A stretch of 64,000 nucleotides of DNA from Kribbella capetownensis (GCF_004331485.1 NZ_SJKD01000001.1:1426001-1490000); one strand, 5' to 3'; shown: positions 26,224 to 35,688, numbered from the stretch's first letter. Notes: generated by a model from the letters alone, not told the origin. Numbers and translations are program-made.

Positions 26224-26978
26224 TGCGCTACGACGACGACAAGGAACCCGGGACCGCCGCGCTCGCGGCGGTCGCCGGCCTGGCCCGCTCGGTCGAGGCC
26301 CTGACCCGGGACGTGGCCGCCATGAAGACCGGATTGCAGCAGACCGCGTCCAAGACCGCGGTGGCGTCGCTGAGCAAGACGATCGACTCGCTCGGCGACA
26401 CGGTGGCCTCGTTCGAGGACCTGCTGACCCGGATCGCTACCAAGCCCGCCGCCCGCAACACCGGCCATGACGCCAATGATGTCGAGCCGGAGCGGTCATG
26501 GCTGCGGCTGCCGGAGGACGACGAGGCCGCCGTGCAGGCGGTGTTGAGTGAGTTGCTGCCGTGGCTGGAGAGTACCTATCTGCGGTACGCGACCGCGCGG
26601 GAGACGCTGCCGCCGTGCTGGCTGTGGCACCCCGAGATCGTCGAGGAACTGCTGTGGCTGATGGACGCCTGGACCTCCGCCTACGACAGCCCGGAGGCGT
26701 CGAACAAGCTCGTCGGTGACTGGCACGACCGCCAGCGCCCCGGCGTGACCCGCCGCATCGGCGAGTACGCCCCGGCCTGCGACGTCCTCGCACACCGCGA
26801 CACCACCGAACAGCGCGCCGTGGTCGTGCCGCTCGCGGCCGACGCCGACCCGTTCGTCACCTGGTGGGCCACCAACCGCGACACCCACGGCCCCGCCCCG
26901 ACGCCTGAGCAGATCAAGGCCGGTCGCCGCGGCGGCCTGACCGCCGTCCCCCCCACGACCGCTGGAGCCCAGCGATGA
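26223..26978 (+). CDS. DUF4913-family protein
   Basis: The 251-residue product has an N-terminal coiled-coil (ALTRDVAAMKTGLQQTASKT) and a DUF4913 domain at about 110-190 (LLPWLESTYLRYATARETLP, LPPCWLWHPEIVEELLWLMD, WTSAYDSPEASNKLVGDWHD). DUF4913 proteins are carried by actinomycete conjugative elements beside transfer genes; their role is unknown. Overlaps join it to both neighbours. Confidence 0.75.
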   Translation: MRYDDDKEPGTAALAAVAGLARSVEALTRDVAAMKTGLQQTASKTAVASLSKTIDSLGDTVASFEDLLTRIATKPAARNTGHDANDVEPERSWLRLPEDDEAAVQAVLSELLPWLESTYLRYATARETLPPCWLWHPEIVEELLWLMDAWTSAYDSPEASNKLVGDWHDRQRPGVTRRIGEYAPACDVLAHRDTTEQRAVVVPLAADADPFVTWWATNRDTHGPAPTPEQIKAGRRGGLTAVPPTTAGAQR

Positions 26979-28465
26979 CCCCCCAAATCCTCACCCACGC
27001 AATCGACCTGCCCAGCTGGGCCGACGCCGGCGCACTGACGTGGCCGACGATCGCCACCGGCCTGGCCGGTCTGCTGATCCTGTCCGGCCTGCTGACCGCG
27101 CTGGCCTGGACGATCCGCCGCAGCATTCGCGCAGTCACGGCCGCAATCGCCGCCGGACGGCTCACCACCCGCCGGGTGCTGATCACGGTGGCAGTCGTGG
27201 CCGCGCTCGGCGTGGCCGGCGTCGGCGGCGCCCGCTCGTTCACCGCGGTCTCGGTCAAGTTCGACAGCCCGCTCGTGCCGTTGGTTGCCGACGGCATGAT
27301 CGTGGCCTGCACCGCGCTACGGCTCGCGGCGTTGACGCGCGGGTGGCGCATCCCGGGCGCCCTAGTCACGACGTACGTGTTCATCGGCGGCACGGTGTGG
27401 CTGAACATCGACACCGCCCACGGGATCGCCGACGCCCTCGCGCACGCCCTCGCCCCGCTCGCCTACGCCGTACTGGTCGAGATGCTCGCCCACCTCCTGC
27501 GCCTGCACCTGCGGCTGGCCCAACCCGCGAAGCCACGGTTGTCGGCGCTGACCTGGCTGACCTCACCGGTGATCACGACCCGCGTGTGGCTGCACCTGTC
27601 GCGGACCGGCGCGGACGACCCTGCCGCTGCGCGGGCGCTGGTCCAGCAGGTCGTCCGGATGGCCTCGCGGCTCGCGACCCTGTGCCCGAGCCACAAGGCC
27701 TGGCCGTTCGACGCCGCCCGCGCGGCGAGGACCGCGGCCTTGCAGACAATCCGCGACGGACTGCTGTCGGCCACCGACCTGGCCGCGCTGCTGCCGGCCA
27801 CCGGGGCGTTGACACCGGGGGAGTTGCTCGCGCTGATCGACTCCGCAGCACTCGCCCCGCCCAGCTCCAGCGAGCCCGAAGACGTGGCGAGCGATAGGAA
27901 CGCCGTGCAACCCTCGGCGGTCAACCCGCTGGGTGCACCGGTCTGGGCGGTCGCCTACCTGCTCGGTGCACTCCGCGCCGTATCCACCGGTGCACCAGTG
28001 CAGACCGCCACCCGCACTGCACCACCCGCGCCAGTGCACCAACCGGCCCGCACTGGCATCCCGGACAGTGCACCCGCACCAGTGCATCCGTCGCAGCGCA
28101 CTGCCGCCCGCTCCGAGACGGCAGTGGCCCACGGCAGTGACGAGCGCACCGACGATGAACTCCTGGCCCTGGTGCGCCACCACTCCGCGACCGAGCACGG
28201 CGGGCGCCCGATCAGCCAGCGCGCAATCCGCCGCGTCACCGGCGCCGGAACTCCACGCGCCCGGCGGCTCGCGGAACTGGCCGGGTGGGCCGAGCCCACC
28301 GACACGCCAGACGACAACCCGGCCGCCAGGCCCGAGGTCCGTGGACAGCTCCAACTCGTCACCGAGCACGGCGAAACCGCCGACGACAACACCGCCAGCA
28401 GCGACAACGGAACCGACGAGGACAGCACCACAAACCGCGAACTCGAAACGAGCAGCAACCGATGA
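26975..28465 (+). CDS. DUF2637/SpdB-like membrane protein with C-terminal HTH
   Basis: The 496-residue product has about five membrane helices in the first 190 residues, with the DUF2637-type pattern (SFTAVSVKFDSPLVPLVADG and TAHGIADALAHALAPLAYAV). A soluble domain and a low-complexity linker follow, with repeated PAPVH/TA motifs. A helix-turn-helix-like end (ISQRAIRRVTGAGTPRARRL, about 415-435) comes before an acidic disordered tail. DUF2637/SpdB proteins are linked to intramycelial plasmid spread or regulation in streptomycetes. ATGA coupled at both ends. Confidence 0.7.
   Translation: MTPQILTHAIDLPSWADAGALTWPTIATGLAGLLILSGLLTALAWTIRRSIRAVTAAIAAGRLTTRRVLITVAVVAALGVAGVGGARSFTAVSVKFDSPLVPLVADGMIVACTALRLAALTRGWRIPGALVTTYVFIGGTVWLNIDTAHGIADALAHALAPLAYAVLVEMLAHLLRLHLRLAQPAKPRLSALTWLTSPVITTRVWLHLSRTGADDPAAARALVQQVVRMASRLATLCPSHKAWPFDAARAARTAALQTIRDGLLSATDLAALLPATGALTPGELLALIDSAALAPPSSSEPEDVASDRNAVQPSAVNPLGAPVWAVAYLLGALRAVSTGAPVQTATRTAPPAPVHQPARTGIPDSAPAPVHPSQRTAARSETAVAHGSDERTDDELLALVRHHSATEHGGRPISQRAIRRVTGAGTPRARRLAELAGWAEPTDTPDDNPAARPEVRGQLQLVTEHGETADDNTASSDNGTDEDSTTNRELETSSNR
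27932..28090. repeat. Cluster of GTGCA motifs (iteron-like) inside a coding region
   Basis: About eight copies of (A/G)GTGCA(C) or its complement fall in 160 bp, at 27933, 27966, 27990, 27997, 28015, 28033, 28068 and 28081. They encode the PAPVH/TA linker. Spacing is irregular. They could be binding sites for a replication or transfer protein, or merely codon reuse. Confidence 0.3.
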
Positions 28466-28677
28466 CCAAACCGATGAGCACCAGATCAGCAGACAGTCAC
28501 CAAGACACCAACGGACCCGCAGCGACGATGAACCAACCGACAATCCAGCAGCCGCCAGCAGACAGCAGCAAGACCCAAGAACTCAGATCACACCTATGCA
28601 TCACGATCAAGTGGAGCCGTTGCTCCGCTTCGCGTTGCCAGGTCAACGTGCCCTCCGGGCCGCGTCGAGCGGGGTGA
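28462..28677 (+). CDS. Possible small linker ORF before the relaxase
   Basis: ATG 28462 overlaps the previous stop by 4 bp and gives 71 residues, Gln/Ser/Thr-rich and then basic, ending 4 bp before the relaxase ATG. Only position supports it; the composition is unlike a folded protein. The stretch could instead be an oriT-containing spacer. Confidence 0.25.
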   Translation: MTKPMSTRSADSHQDTNGPAATMNQPTIQQPPADSSKTQELRSHLCITIKWSRCSASRCQVNVPSGPRRAG

Positions 28678-28681
28678 CGGC

Positions 28682-31600
28682 ATGGCAGTGGTGAGCATCA
28701 ACAGCGGTCACCGCGCTGACTACCTGACCGGCCAGGTCGCCACGGGCCGGGAGAACTACTACACCGGTGCCGTTGCGGCCGGCGAGCCGCCCGGGCGCTG
28801 GTTCGGCAAGGGTGCGGAAGCGCTCGGCTTGGCCGGTGAGGTCGACACCCAGGACATGACCGCGCTGTATGAGCGGTTCATCGACCCGCGCGATGAAGCG
28901 TTCCGCGACCCGGCGCGGTGGGACGAGGCCGAAACGCTCGGCAACACCGGACGGGCGTACAAGACCGAGGAGCAGGAGTACGCCGACGCACTGGCCAAGG
29001 AGCCCGGTGCGGACGCGGAGCGCCGGGCCGAGCTGCGTGCACTGGCTGCTAAGTCGGTGCGGAAGAACGTCGCGTTCCACGATGCGACGTTCTCGGTGCA
29101 GAAGTCAGTGACCATCCTGCACACCGCGTTCGAGGCCCAGGAGGTGCAGGCCCGCGGTGCGGCTGAGGCGGCCCGCGGTGCACTGGAGCAGGCGCACCGC
29201 ACCGGTGACGCTGCGGTGCACCAGTACGGCCAAGCGGTGCAGCGTGCCGAGACCGAGGCCGCGTCGTGGGGGCAGTACCGGCAATCGGTTGAGGATGCGA
29301 TCTGGGCGGGCAACCAGGCCGCGCTGAATTATCTGCAAGACAAGGCCGGTTACACCCGCATCGGGCATTGGGGCGGCGCTGCGGGCCGCTGGGACGACGC
29401 GCACGAGTGGACGGTCGCGTCGTTCTTCCAGCACGACTCACGCGACCACGACCCGCAGTTGCACATCCACAACGCGATCCTGAACCGCGTGCAGGGCACC
29501 GACGGCAAGTGGCGGACCGTCGACGGCGAGGCGCTGCACCGCTACCAGCCCGGCGCCGGCGCGGTCGGTGAACGGGTGATGGAGCACCACCTGTCCAAGG
29601 CGCTCGGCGTCCGGTTCGAGATGCGCCCGGACGGCAAGTCGCGTGAGGTCGTTGGCATCGACCAACCGGTGATGGACCTGTTCTCCTCGCGGCGCAAGGC
29701 GATCACGAAGAAGACCGCCGTACTGGTGCGCGAGTTCGAGGCCCAGTTCCGGCGCGAGCCGACCAACCTGGAACTGGCCCGGTTGCAGCAGACGGCAACG
29801 CTGGCGACCCGCAAGGCCAAGTCCCACGACGGCGAGACCGTAGCGGAACGGTTGCAGCGGTGGGATCAGCAGTTGCGCGCCGAGGTTCGCGGCGGACTCG
29901 GCATCGTTGCGCGGGACGTCCTCGCGACCACCGGCCGGTCGCCGGTGGCCCAGACCTTCAGCGAGGCCAAGGTGCTGGACATGGCGCTGGCCGAGGTCCA
30001 GCGCAAGCAGGCCGAGTGGGAGGCGCCCGACCTGACCCGCGAGATCAGCAACGCGCTCCCTGACGATCTGGGCGACCGTACACCGGCGCAGATCGTGGAG
30101 CTGCTCGAGCAGCTCACCGAGAAGGGTCTGCGCAAGGCGGTCGTGCTGGCTGCCGAGCGGCCCGGCGAGTCGCAGCTACCCGCCGAGTTGCGTCTGGCTG
30201 ACGGTACGTCGGCCTACCGCGCGCCGGGCGGGACCCGGTACGCGACCGGAGACCACTTGAAAGCCGAACGGCAGCTGGCCCGCGCCGGCTATGCCCGCGG
30301 TGCCGCGCTCGTGCAACCCCACCTGGCCGAGGCGTTCTGCCGCGAGCTCGGCAAAGCAGGTCTTAAGCTCGGCACCGATCAGGAGGCCGCGGTGCGGGGC
30401 ATCCTCACCTCCGGCGCGAGGGTGGAGACGCTGATCGGTCCGGCGGGCACGGGCAAGTCTCGTGTTGTCGGCGCGCTGGCCAAGGCCTGGGAGGACCCCA
30501 AGCTGTGGTTCGGTGAGCAGCACCGCATGATCGGTCTTGCGGCGTCCCAGGTCGCGACAGAGGTGCTGGCCGCCGATGGGGTCACGGCGCGCAACATCGG
30601 CCGCTGGCTGATGACCCAGCAGCACATCGCCGACGGATCTGCCACCCGCGAGGAACTGGCCTGGCAGCTTCGCGACGGCGACCTTGTCGTCGTCGACGAG
30701 TCCGCCATGGCAGCCACCAGCGACCTGGCCGCCATCAACCGGCTGTGCGACGAAGCCGGGGCAAAGCTCCTGCTGGTCGGCGACCACCGCCAGCTCGCGG
30801 CGGTCGGAGCAGCCGGCGGTATGGAACTGGTTGCCTCCGGCGCGCTCACCCACGAACTGACCGAGACGCGCAGGTTCCAGGCCGAATGGGAAGGCCCGGC
30901 GTCGCTTCGGCTCCGTACCGGGGACCAGTCTGTTCTGGGCGAGTACCACAAGCAGGGCCGCATCCTCGACGGCGGAACCGTCGAGCGCGCTCAACACACA
31001 GCGGCCGACGCGTGGCTGGCCGACCACCTGAACGGCCTTCACTCGCTGCTGATCGTGGACACCAACGACCAGGCGGCCCAGGTCAGCGCGCAATTGCGCG
31101 CCAAGCTCGTGGAGTACGGCCGCGTCGATGACACCGTCACCGTGCCATTGGCCGCGCAGGGCACTCACGCCGGAGCGGGTGACCTGATCCAGGCCCGACA
31201 CAACGACTGGCGGCTGGCCAAGTACAACGGCAACCAGCGGGCGGTGTTCAACCGTGACGAGTTCGAAGTGATCGAGACTCGGCCCGACGGTGGTCTGATC
31301 GTCGCTCCGCTGGAGCGCGGCAGCCGTCGCCGTGTGCCCGGAGAAACCGTCGAGCTGCCCGCATCCTACGTACGCGAGCACGTCGCCCTCGGGTATGCCG
31401 CGACCGTTCACTCGTCCCAGGGCCTCACCGTCGACACGGTGCACTCGGTCACCACCCAGAACACCTCGCTCTACGCCCTGTATGTGGCCATGACCCGAGG
31501 CCGGGTCGCGAACACCACCCACGTCGTCACCCAAGCCGTCGCCTCGATGGCAGAGATCGGCGAGACCAAGCACGCCCTCAAGCGGTCCCCGCTGGCCGTG

Positions 31601-33322
31601 CTCGGCGCCGCGTTCGACCTCGAACAGCCACAGATCTCGGCACTTCAAGCCCAGGCCGAAGCCGCCGCCGAAGCAGGCCACCTGCGCACACCGGCCGAAC
31701 TGCTCACCGACGGCATCGCCGTGGCCACCGCCGGCCGCTGCGCACAGTGGCTCGATGAGCTGACCGAACAAGGCCTGCTGACCCCGCAGCAGCGGACCAA
31801 GCTCGCCGCCGAGGACGGCGCCGGCACCCTGGCCACGTTGCTGCGGCGCGCCGAGCTCGCCGGACACGACCCTCGCCACGTGCTCACCGAAGCAGTCACC
31901 GCCCGGACACTGACCGACGCCCGCCGCCTGTCCTACGTCCTGCACGACCGCATCACCAAAACCACCCCGCTGGACCCGGTCGGAAACACCCACACCGCCT
32001 GGGTGCCCCGACTCGAGGACCCAGCCTGGTCAAGCTACCTGCACGACCTCGCCGCCGAAGCCGACCACCGCGCCACGACCATGGCCGAACAGGTCGCCGC
32101 CGACCCGCCCCCGTGGGCCGTCGAAGCATTCGGCCCGGCACCAGCAGAGCGAGACGCCCGCGCGGAGTGGATCGAGCAGGCCGCGGTCGTCATCGCACAT
32201 CGCGAACTCGCCGACGTGACCGCCGCCGACACAGCCCTCGGCCCCGCACCGAAACCTGGCCAGGTCGAGGCCTACGCCTCATGGCGTGCCGCATGGCGCG
32301 CGCTCGGCCGCCCCGACACCCACCGGGCCGAGGCCGAGATGTCCAACGGCCAGCTGCGTGTCCGCGTCCGCGCCTACGAACGCGAACAAGCCTGGGCGCC
32401 ACCATCAGTGGCCGAAGAACTCGCCGGCACCCGCCAACAGGCCGACAACCAGCGCCGCACAGCGACACTCCGCACCGCAGAAGCCGACGCCACCACCGAC
32501 CCCGACACCGCGACGCGGCTGCGCGCCGAAGCCACCGAGGCCAACGCCCTCGCGCACGCGCTCGACGCACGCGCCGGCGAGCTGGCGATCGCCGACCAAG
32601 CCCGAGCCGAGTGGTACGCCCACACCGCCGCGACCCGCGACGCAGCAGCCCGCGCCGCCGAGGAACTCCAGGAACGCGGGATCGACAACACCGACAACGG
32701 CCACACCGCCGACGAATGGCTCGCCGCCGACAGAGGCCACGACACTGTCGAGGACAACCACCGCGTCGTCACCGCCGAACACGAACTGGCCGACATCACA
32801 CAGCAGCGCGCGACCGACACCATCACCGCCGCACCCGGCCAGGATCACCTGGAGCCCGCACTGGTCAACGATCAGCCCGCCAGCAAGGTAGCGGGGCCAG
32901 ACGATGCAGTAGGCACCGATCCGACGGCGGAGGCCGTCTCCGACGACATCGCAACCACCACAGTCACCGATCAAGAGGCCGAGACAACCGACGCCATCGT
33001 CGACAGTGCCGCACTGGACAGCCAAGCACCGGCCGACATCCGTCAAATAGCCGCAGCCGAAGAACGGATCACAGAGTCCGACACCCCGCGAGTGCCGACC
33101 GCGGACGAGTCCGCCGAAGCGGTACGGCGCGCGCAGCGGGCACTGATCGAGATTCATCACCGCCGCGCCGTCGAGGACGACCACGCGGCGAGCGAGACGG
33201 CCGAGCGGGACGAGGACCTCGCCCGCTGGCACGCCGACGACACCCAGCCCGACACAGCCAGTCGGAAGACAACGAACCGGGTGGAGCAAGCCGAGGAGGA
33301 CTCGTTCGGCCTGCACCACTAA
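28682..33322 (+). CDS. MobF-family conjugative relaxase-helicase (TraA/TrwC-like)
   Basis: The 1546-residue product starts with a TrwC relaxase domain (about 1-330). Catalytic Tyr candidates are Y14 (HRADYLTGQ) and YY in GRENYYTGAV, and the metal-binding His cluster is HDSRDHDPQLHIHNAI near 253-268. The RecD-like helicase domain has Walker A GPAGTGKS near 586, Walker B VVVDESAMA near 671 and HSSQGLTVDTVHSVT near 910. The last ~500 residues are an Ala/Glu/Arg-rich, partly coiled-coil tail ending in DEDLARWHADD, a motif shared with the RRQRL protein. It nicks oriT, attaches to the 5' end and unwinds the plasmid strand for transfer. Intact over 4.6 kb. Confidence 0.9.
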   Translation: MAVVSINSGHRADYLTGQVATGRENYYTGAVAAGEPPGRWFGKGAEALGLAGEVDTQDMTALYERFIDPRDEAFRDPARWDEAETLGNTGRAYKTEEQEYADALAKEPGADAERRAELRALAAKSVRKNVAFHDATFSVQKSVTILHTAFEAQEVQARGAAEAARGALEQAHRTGDAAVHQYGQAVQRAETEAASWGQYRQSVEDAIWAGNQAALNYLQDKAGYTRIGHWGGAAGRWDDAHEWTVASFFQHDSRDHDPQLHIHNAILNRVQGTDGKWRTVDGEALHRYQPGAGAVGERVMEHHLSKALGVRFEMRPDGKSREVVGIDQPVMDLFSSRRKAITKKTAVLVREFEAQFRREPTNLELARLQQTATLATRKAKSHDGETVAERLQRWDQQLRAEVRGGLGIVARDVLATTGRSPVAQTFSEAKVLDMALAEVQRKQAEWEAPDLTREISNALPDDLGDRTPAQIVELLEQLTEKGLRKAVVLAAERPGESQLPAELRLADGTSAYRAPGGTRYATGDHLKAERQLARAGYARGAALVQPHLAEAFCRELGKAGLKLGTDQEAAVRGILTSGARVETLIGPAGTGKSRVVGALAKAWEDPKLWFGEQHRMIGLAASQVATEVLAADGVTARNIGRWLMTQQHIADGSATREELAWQLRDGDLVVVDESAMAATSDLAAINRLCDEAGAKLLLVGDHRQLAAVGAAGGMELVASGALTHELTETRRFQAEWEGPASLRLRTGDQSVLGEYHKQGRILDGGTVERAQHTAADAWLADHLNGLHSLLIVDTNDQAAQVSAQLRAKLVEYGRVDDTVTVPLAAQGTHAGAGDLIQARHNDWRLAKYNGNQRAVFNRDEFEVIETRPDGGLIVAPLERGSRRRVPGETVELPASYVREHVALGYAATVHSSQGLTVDTVHSVTTQNTSLYALYVAMTRGRVANTTHVVTQAVASMAEIGETKHALKRSPLAVLGAAFDLEQPQISALQAQAEAAAEAGHLRTPAELLTDGIAVATAGRCAQWLDELTEQGLLTPQQRTKLAAEDGAGTLATLLRRAELAGHDPRHVLTEAVTARTLTDARRLSYVLHDRITKTTPLDPVGNTHTAWVPRLEDPAWSSYLHDLAAEADHRATTMAEQVAADPPPWAVEAFGPAPAERDARAEWIEQAAVVIAHRELADVTAADTALGPAPKPGQVEAYASWRAAWRALGRPDTHRAEAEMSNGQLRVRVRAYEREQAWAPPSVAEELAGTRQQADNQRRTATLRTAEADATTDPDTATRLRAEATEANALAHALDARAGELAIADQARAEWYAHTAATRDAAARAAEELQERGIDNTDNGHTADEWLAADRGHDTVEDNHRVVTAEHELADITQQRATDTITAAPGQDHLEPALVNDQPASKVAGPDDAVGTDPTAEAVSDDIATTTVTDQEAETTDAIVDSAALDSQAPADIRQIAAAEERITESDTPRVPTADESAEAVRRAQRALIEIHHRRAVEDDHAASETAERDEDLARWHADDTQPDTASRKTTNRVEQAEEDSFGLHH

Positions 33323-33713
33323 GAGATTCGAAGCACGAGCACCACGTGGCGCTCAATCGACATACCCGCCGCCGTGGTGAACAAGCAGCAAGCCATGACG
33401 ACACGCCCGCGGTCGCAGCCGAACACGGCGACCGACTTGCACAGGCGGACCCGGTGACGCAGAGCGTCCCGGGCTCCGCCCGGGCGAAAGCCCTTCTGTG
33501 GCTGGGGTTGGTGGGCGGCTAGCGGACCAGGCCCCCTCCAGCCAAGTCAGTTTCGGCAGTTCTCACCTGGAGGACAAACCGCGTCCACCAGCAGACAACG
33601 GCCGAAAGCAACTTGGCCGGAGCCTCTGACCCGGCCCGCTAGGCGGCAGTAGCCGGCAGGCCCCAAAGAACGGGGCTGCCGCAACACAAGCCCACCAGCG
33701 GGAGGCCAGACCG
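33323..33713. other. Spacer after the relaxase with structured RNA potential
   Basis: 390 bp without a supported gene. It contains two competing hairpins at 33468-33493 and ends with GGGAGG before the small Cys-rich gene. It may hold the promoter and an attenuator for the methyltransferase operon. Confidence 0.4.
33468..33493 (+). promoter_or_regulatory. Two mutually exclusive hairpins, attenuator-like
   Basis: CCCGGGC-TCC-GCCCGGG (33468-33484) and GGGC-GAAA-GCCC (33482-33493, a GNRA tetraloop hairpin) share three G bases, so only one can form fully. There is no U-tract, so a simple intrinsic terminator is unlikely. It sits 220 bp before the small gene and methyltransferase. Confidence 0.35.
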
Positions 33714-33857
33714 ATGAGGACCCGGCGAATCAAAAACGTATCCAGCACCGCATGCCAGCCCTGGTGCACCCCACGAGTCCCATGTGGCTCGCCGTACTGC
33801 TGCCCGGAGGTCTACACCGTCCGCAGCCCCCGTCGCCGCAAGGGAGGTAAGCGATGA
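33714..33857 (+). CDS. Cys-rich 47-residue protein coupled to the methyltransferase
   Basis: ATG 33714 follows GGGAGG, and TGA 33855-33857 overlaps the methyltransferase ATG (33854) by 4 bp. The product is very basic at both ends (MRTRRIK, RRRKGGKR) and has five Cys in a short core (ACQPWCTPRVPCGSPYCCPE), which could bind zinc. Coupling to the methyltransferase suggests a co-factor, inhibitor or DNA-binding partner. Short but well supported by ribosome binding site and overlap. Family unknown. Confidence 0.55.
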   Translation: MRTRRIKNVSSTACQPWCTPRVPCGSPYCCPEVYTVRSPRRRKGGKR

Positions 33858-35560
33858 GCAGTTCCCGTGTCGCCACGCACCGTCCCGCGCCGGTCCGCCG
33901 CCGCAACCGCCACGACACCCTGATCGCCGTCGACCTGTTCTCCGGGTTCGGTGGGCTGACCCAAGGCATCGTGCGGGCCGGGTTCGACGTGATCACCGCC
34001 GCCAACCACAACCAGTACAAGGTCGAGGTGCACGAGGCGAACCACCCAACCACCGAGCACTGGATCGCCGACCTCGCCAACCCGGAATCGTCTGACTACC
34101 ACTCCGCGCGGGACCTGCCCCCGGGCGACCTTCTCGCCGCCGGAGTGTCGTGCGTGAACCACTCGCTGGCGAACACCGTGCGGGCCTACGACCAAGGCCT
34201 GACCCTGTTCAACTTCGAGGACCCAGACTACGAAGAGCGGGTCACCCGCTCCGAGCGTGACCGTGCCACGGCGAACTGCGTCCTGCACTACGCCCAGGCG
34301 CATCACCCGCGGCTCATCCTCGTCGAGTGCACGACCCAGCTGCAGTCCTGGGGAAACCTCGTGCCCGGACGCCGGAAGGTCGGGGACGGGACCACCCACC
34401 GCTGGTGGCTCAAGCAGTTCGAGAACCTGGGCTACCGCTACAAGATCCTGTTCCTGAACTCGATGTTCTTCGGCGTCGGACAGTCCCGCGACCGCGGCTA
34501 CTGGGTGTTCTGGGACAAGGCCCTGCCTGCGCCCGACCTCGAGCACCGACCGTCGGCGTGGTGCTCCAGCTGCGACACGGTCGTGGAGTCCGTCTGGACG
34601 TGGAAGACCGGCATCCCGCCGACCGGGACCGTCTGCTACGGCAAGCAGTACGAGTACCGGTGCCGATCGTGTCGCCGGCCGGTGGTCCCTCAGTTCACGC
34701 CGTCGCTTCACGCCCTCGATCTCTCGAACCTGGGCACCCGGATCGGCGACCGCGCCAAGCCACTCGCTGCGGCGACGATGGCCCGGGCCGAGCGGTGCCG
34801 TCAGCGCTTCGCCGAGTTCCCCGCCGTGCTCATGCCCGCCAAATCGACACGCGGCTCCGAGCGCCACCCGTGGCAGCCGATGTCCACCCAGACCAGCCAG
34901 CAAGAGACCGCGATCCTGTCCACCGGGCAGGTCCTCGCGGCGCACCGCCGCGGCGGCGACGGGCAGCACATCACCCGCCCCATGGACACAGTAACCGCCA
35001 CCCACGAGAAGGCCGTGCTGCTTGCCGTGGACAACTTCCAGGGCGCTGCTCGCGGCGTGGGCGAACCTCTGCCGACACAGGGCGGTTCGGAGACGATGGG
35101 CCTGCTGTCCTCTGGTGTCGTCCCATTCCGCAAGAACACGACCCCGACGGTCCACGCGGAAGCGATGCCCACTGTCACGGCAGAGCAGATCCCTGGCCTG
35201 CTGTTCTCCGGTTGGTACAAGCAGAACGGGTCGACCGGCACTGAGACCGCACCACACCCGGTCACCGACCCGTTTGGCACCCTGACCTCCCGCGACACCA
35301 CCGCCGTTCTGACGGCCCAGTGGCGCGCGGCCCTCGCCGATCTCACACTCGATGACTGCTACTTCCGCATGATGACCCCCCACGAGATCGGCCGCGGTTG
35401 TGGCTTCGACGTCACCTTCGGCAACCACCAAGGAACCTACGTCGTCTGGGGATCCGCCCGCGACAAGGTCGACGGGTATGGCAATGCCGTCACGCCTGCC
35501 GTCGGCGAATGGATCGGCGCCCGGCTGCGGGCCATCCTCCACGACGAAGACGTCGCCTGA
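33854..35560 (+). CDS. C5 cytosine DNA methyltransferase, divergent
   Basis: The 568-residue product has motif I DLFSGFGGLTQG (about 26-37) for AdoMet. Motif IV carries the catalytic Cys as GVSCVNHSLA (about 96-105) rather than the usual PCQ. ECTTQLQSWG is at the motif VI position, QSRDRGYWVFW at motif VIII and GNAVTP (about 542) at motif X. A likely zinc ribbon (WCSSC...RCRSC, about 236-272) is inserted in the target-recognition region. No restriction endonuclease gene is adjacent, so it is probably an orphan methylase protecting the element during transfer. It may act on 5-cytosine in a short motif I cannot predict. Confidence 0.8.
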   Translation: MSSSRVATHRPAPVRRRNRHDTLIAVDLFSGFGGLTQGIVRAGFDVITAANHNQYKVEVHEANHPTTEHWIADLANPESSDYHSARDLPPGDLLAAGVSCVNHSLANTVRAYDQGLTLFNFEDPDYEERVTRSERDRATANCVLHYAQAHHPRLILVECTTQLQSWGNLVPGRRKVGDGTTHRWWLKQFENLGYRYKILFLNSMFFGVGQSRDRGYWVFWDKALPAPDLEHRPSAWCSSCDTVVESVWTWKTGIPPTGTVCYGKQYEYRCRSCRRPVVPQFTPSLHALDLSNLGTRIGDRAKPLAAATMARAERCRQRFAEFPAVLMPAKSTRGSERHPWQPMSTQTSQQETAILSTGQVLAAHRRGGDGQHITRPMDTVTATHEKAVLLAVDNFQGAARGVGEPLPTQGGSETMGLLSSGVVPFRKNTTPTVHAEAMPTVTAEQIPGLLFSGWYKQNGSTGTETAPHPVTDPFGTLTSRDTTAVLTAQWRAALADLTLDDCYFRMMTPHEIGRGCGFDVTFGNHQGTYVVWGSARDKVDGYGNAVTPAVGEWIGARLRAILHDEDVA

Positions 35561-35688
35561 TGTCTCACCCCGGCCGGCGCCCGGGGCCGGCCGGGGTGCG
35601 CCAGACCTGCGCATTCCGCCCCACGCCAACCACTCGACCCCTACCCATTCGAACGATGCCCCGAGCAACGACAAGGAGAGCTGATCCG
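35561..35688. other. Short spacer after the methyltransferase
   Basis: A GC-rich inverted stretch (CCGGCCGGCGCCCGGGGCCGGCCGG region, about 35570-35594) directly after the stop could form a terminator-like structure. A good ribosome binding site (AAGGAGAG) closes the spacer. Confidence 0.35.

Noticed and set aside
27930..28100. CRISPR-like array
   Set aside because: The repeated GTGCA motifs are too short and irregularly spaced for CRISPR repeats, and no cas genes are present.
30176..31993. 605-codon minus-strand frame opposite the relaxase
   Set aside because: Antisense shadow of the helicase region of the MobF relaxase; no start or motif of its own.
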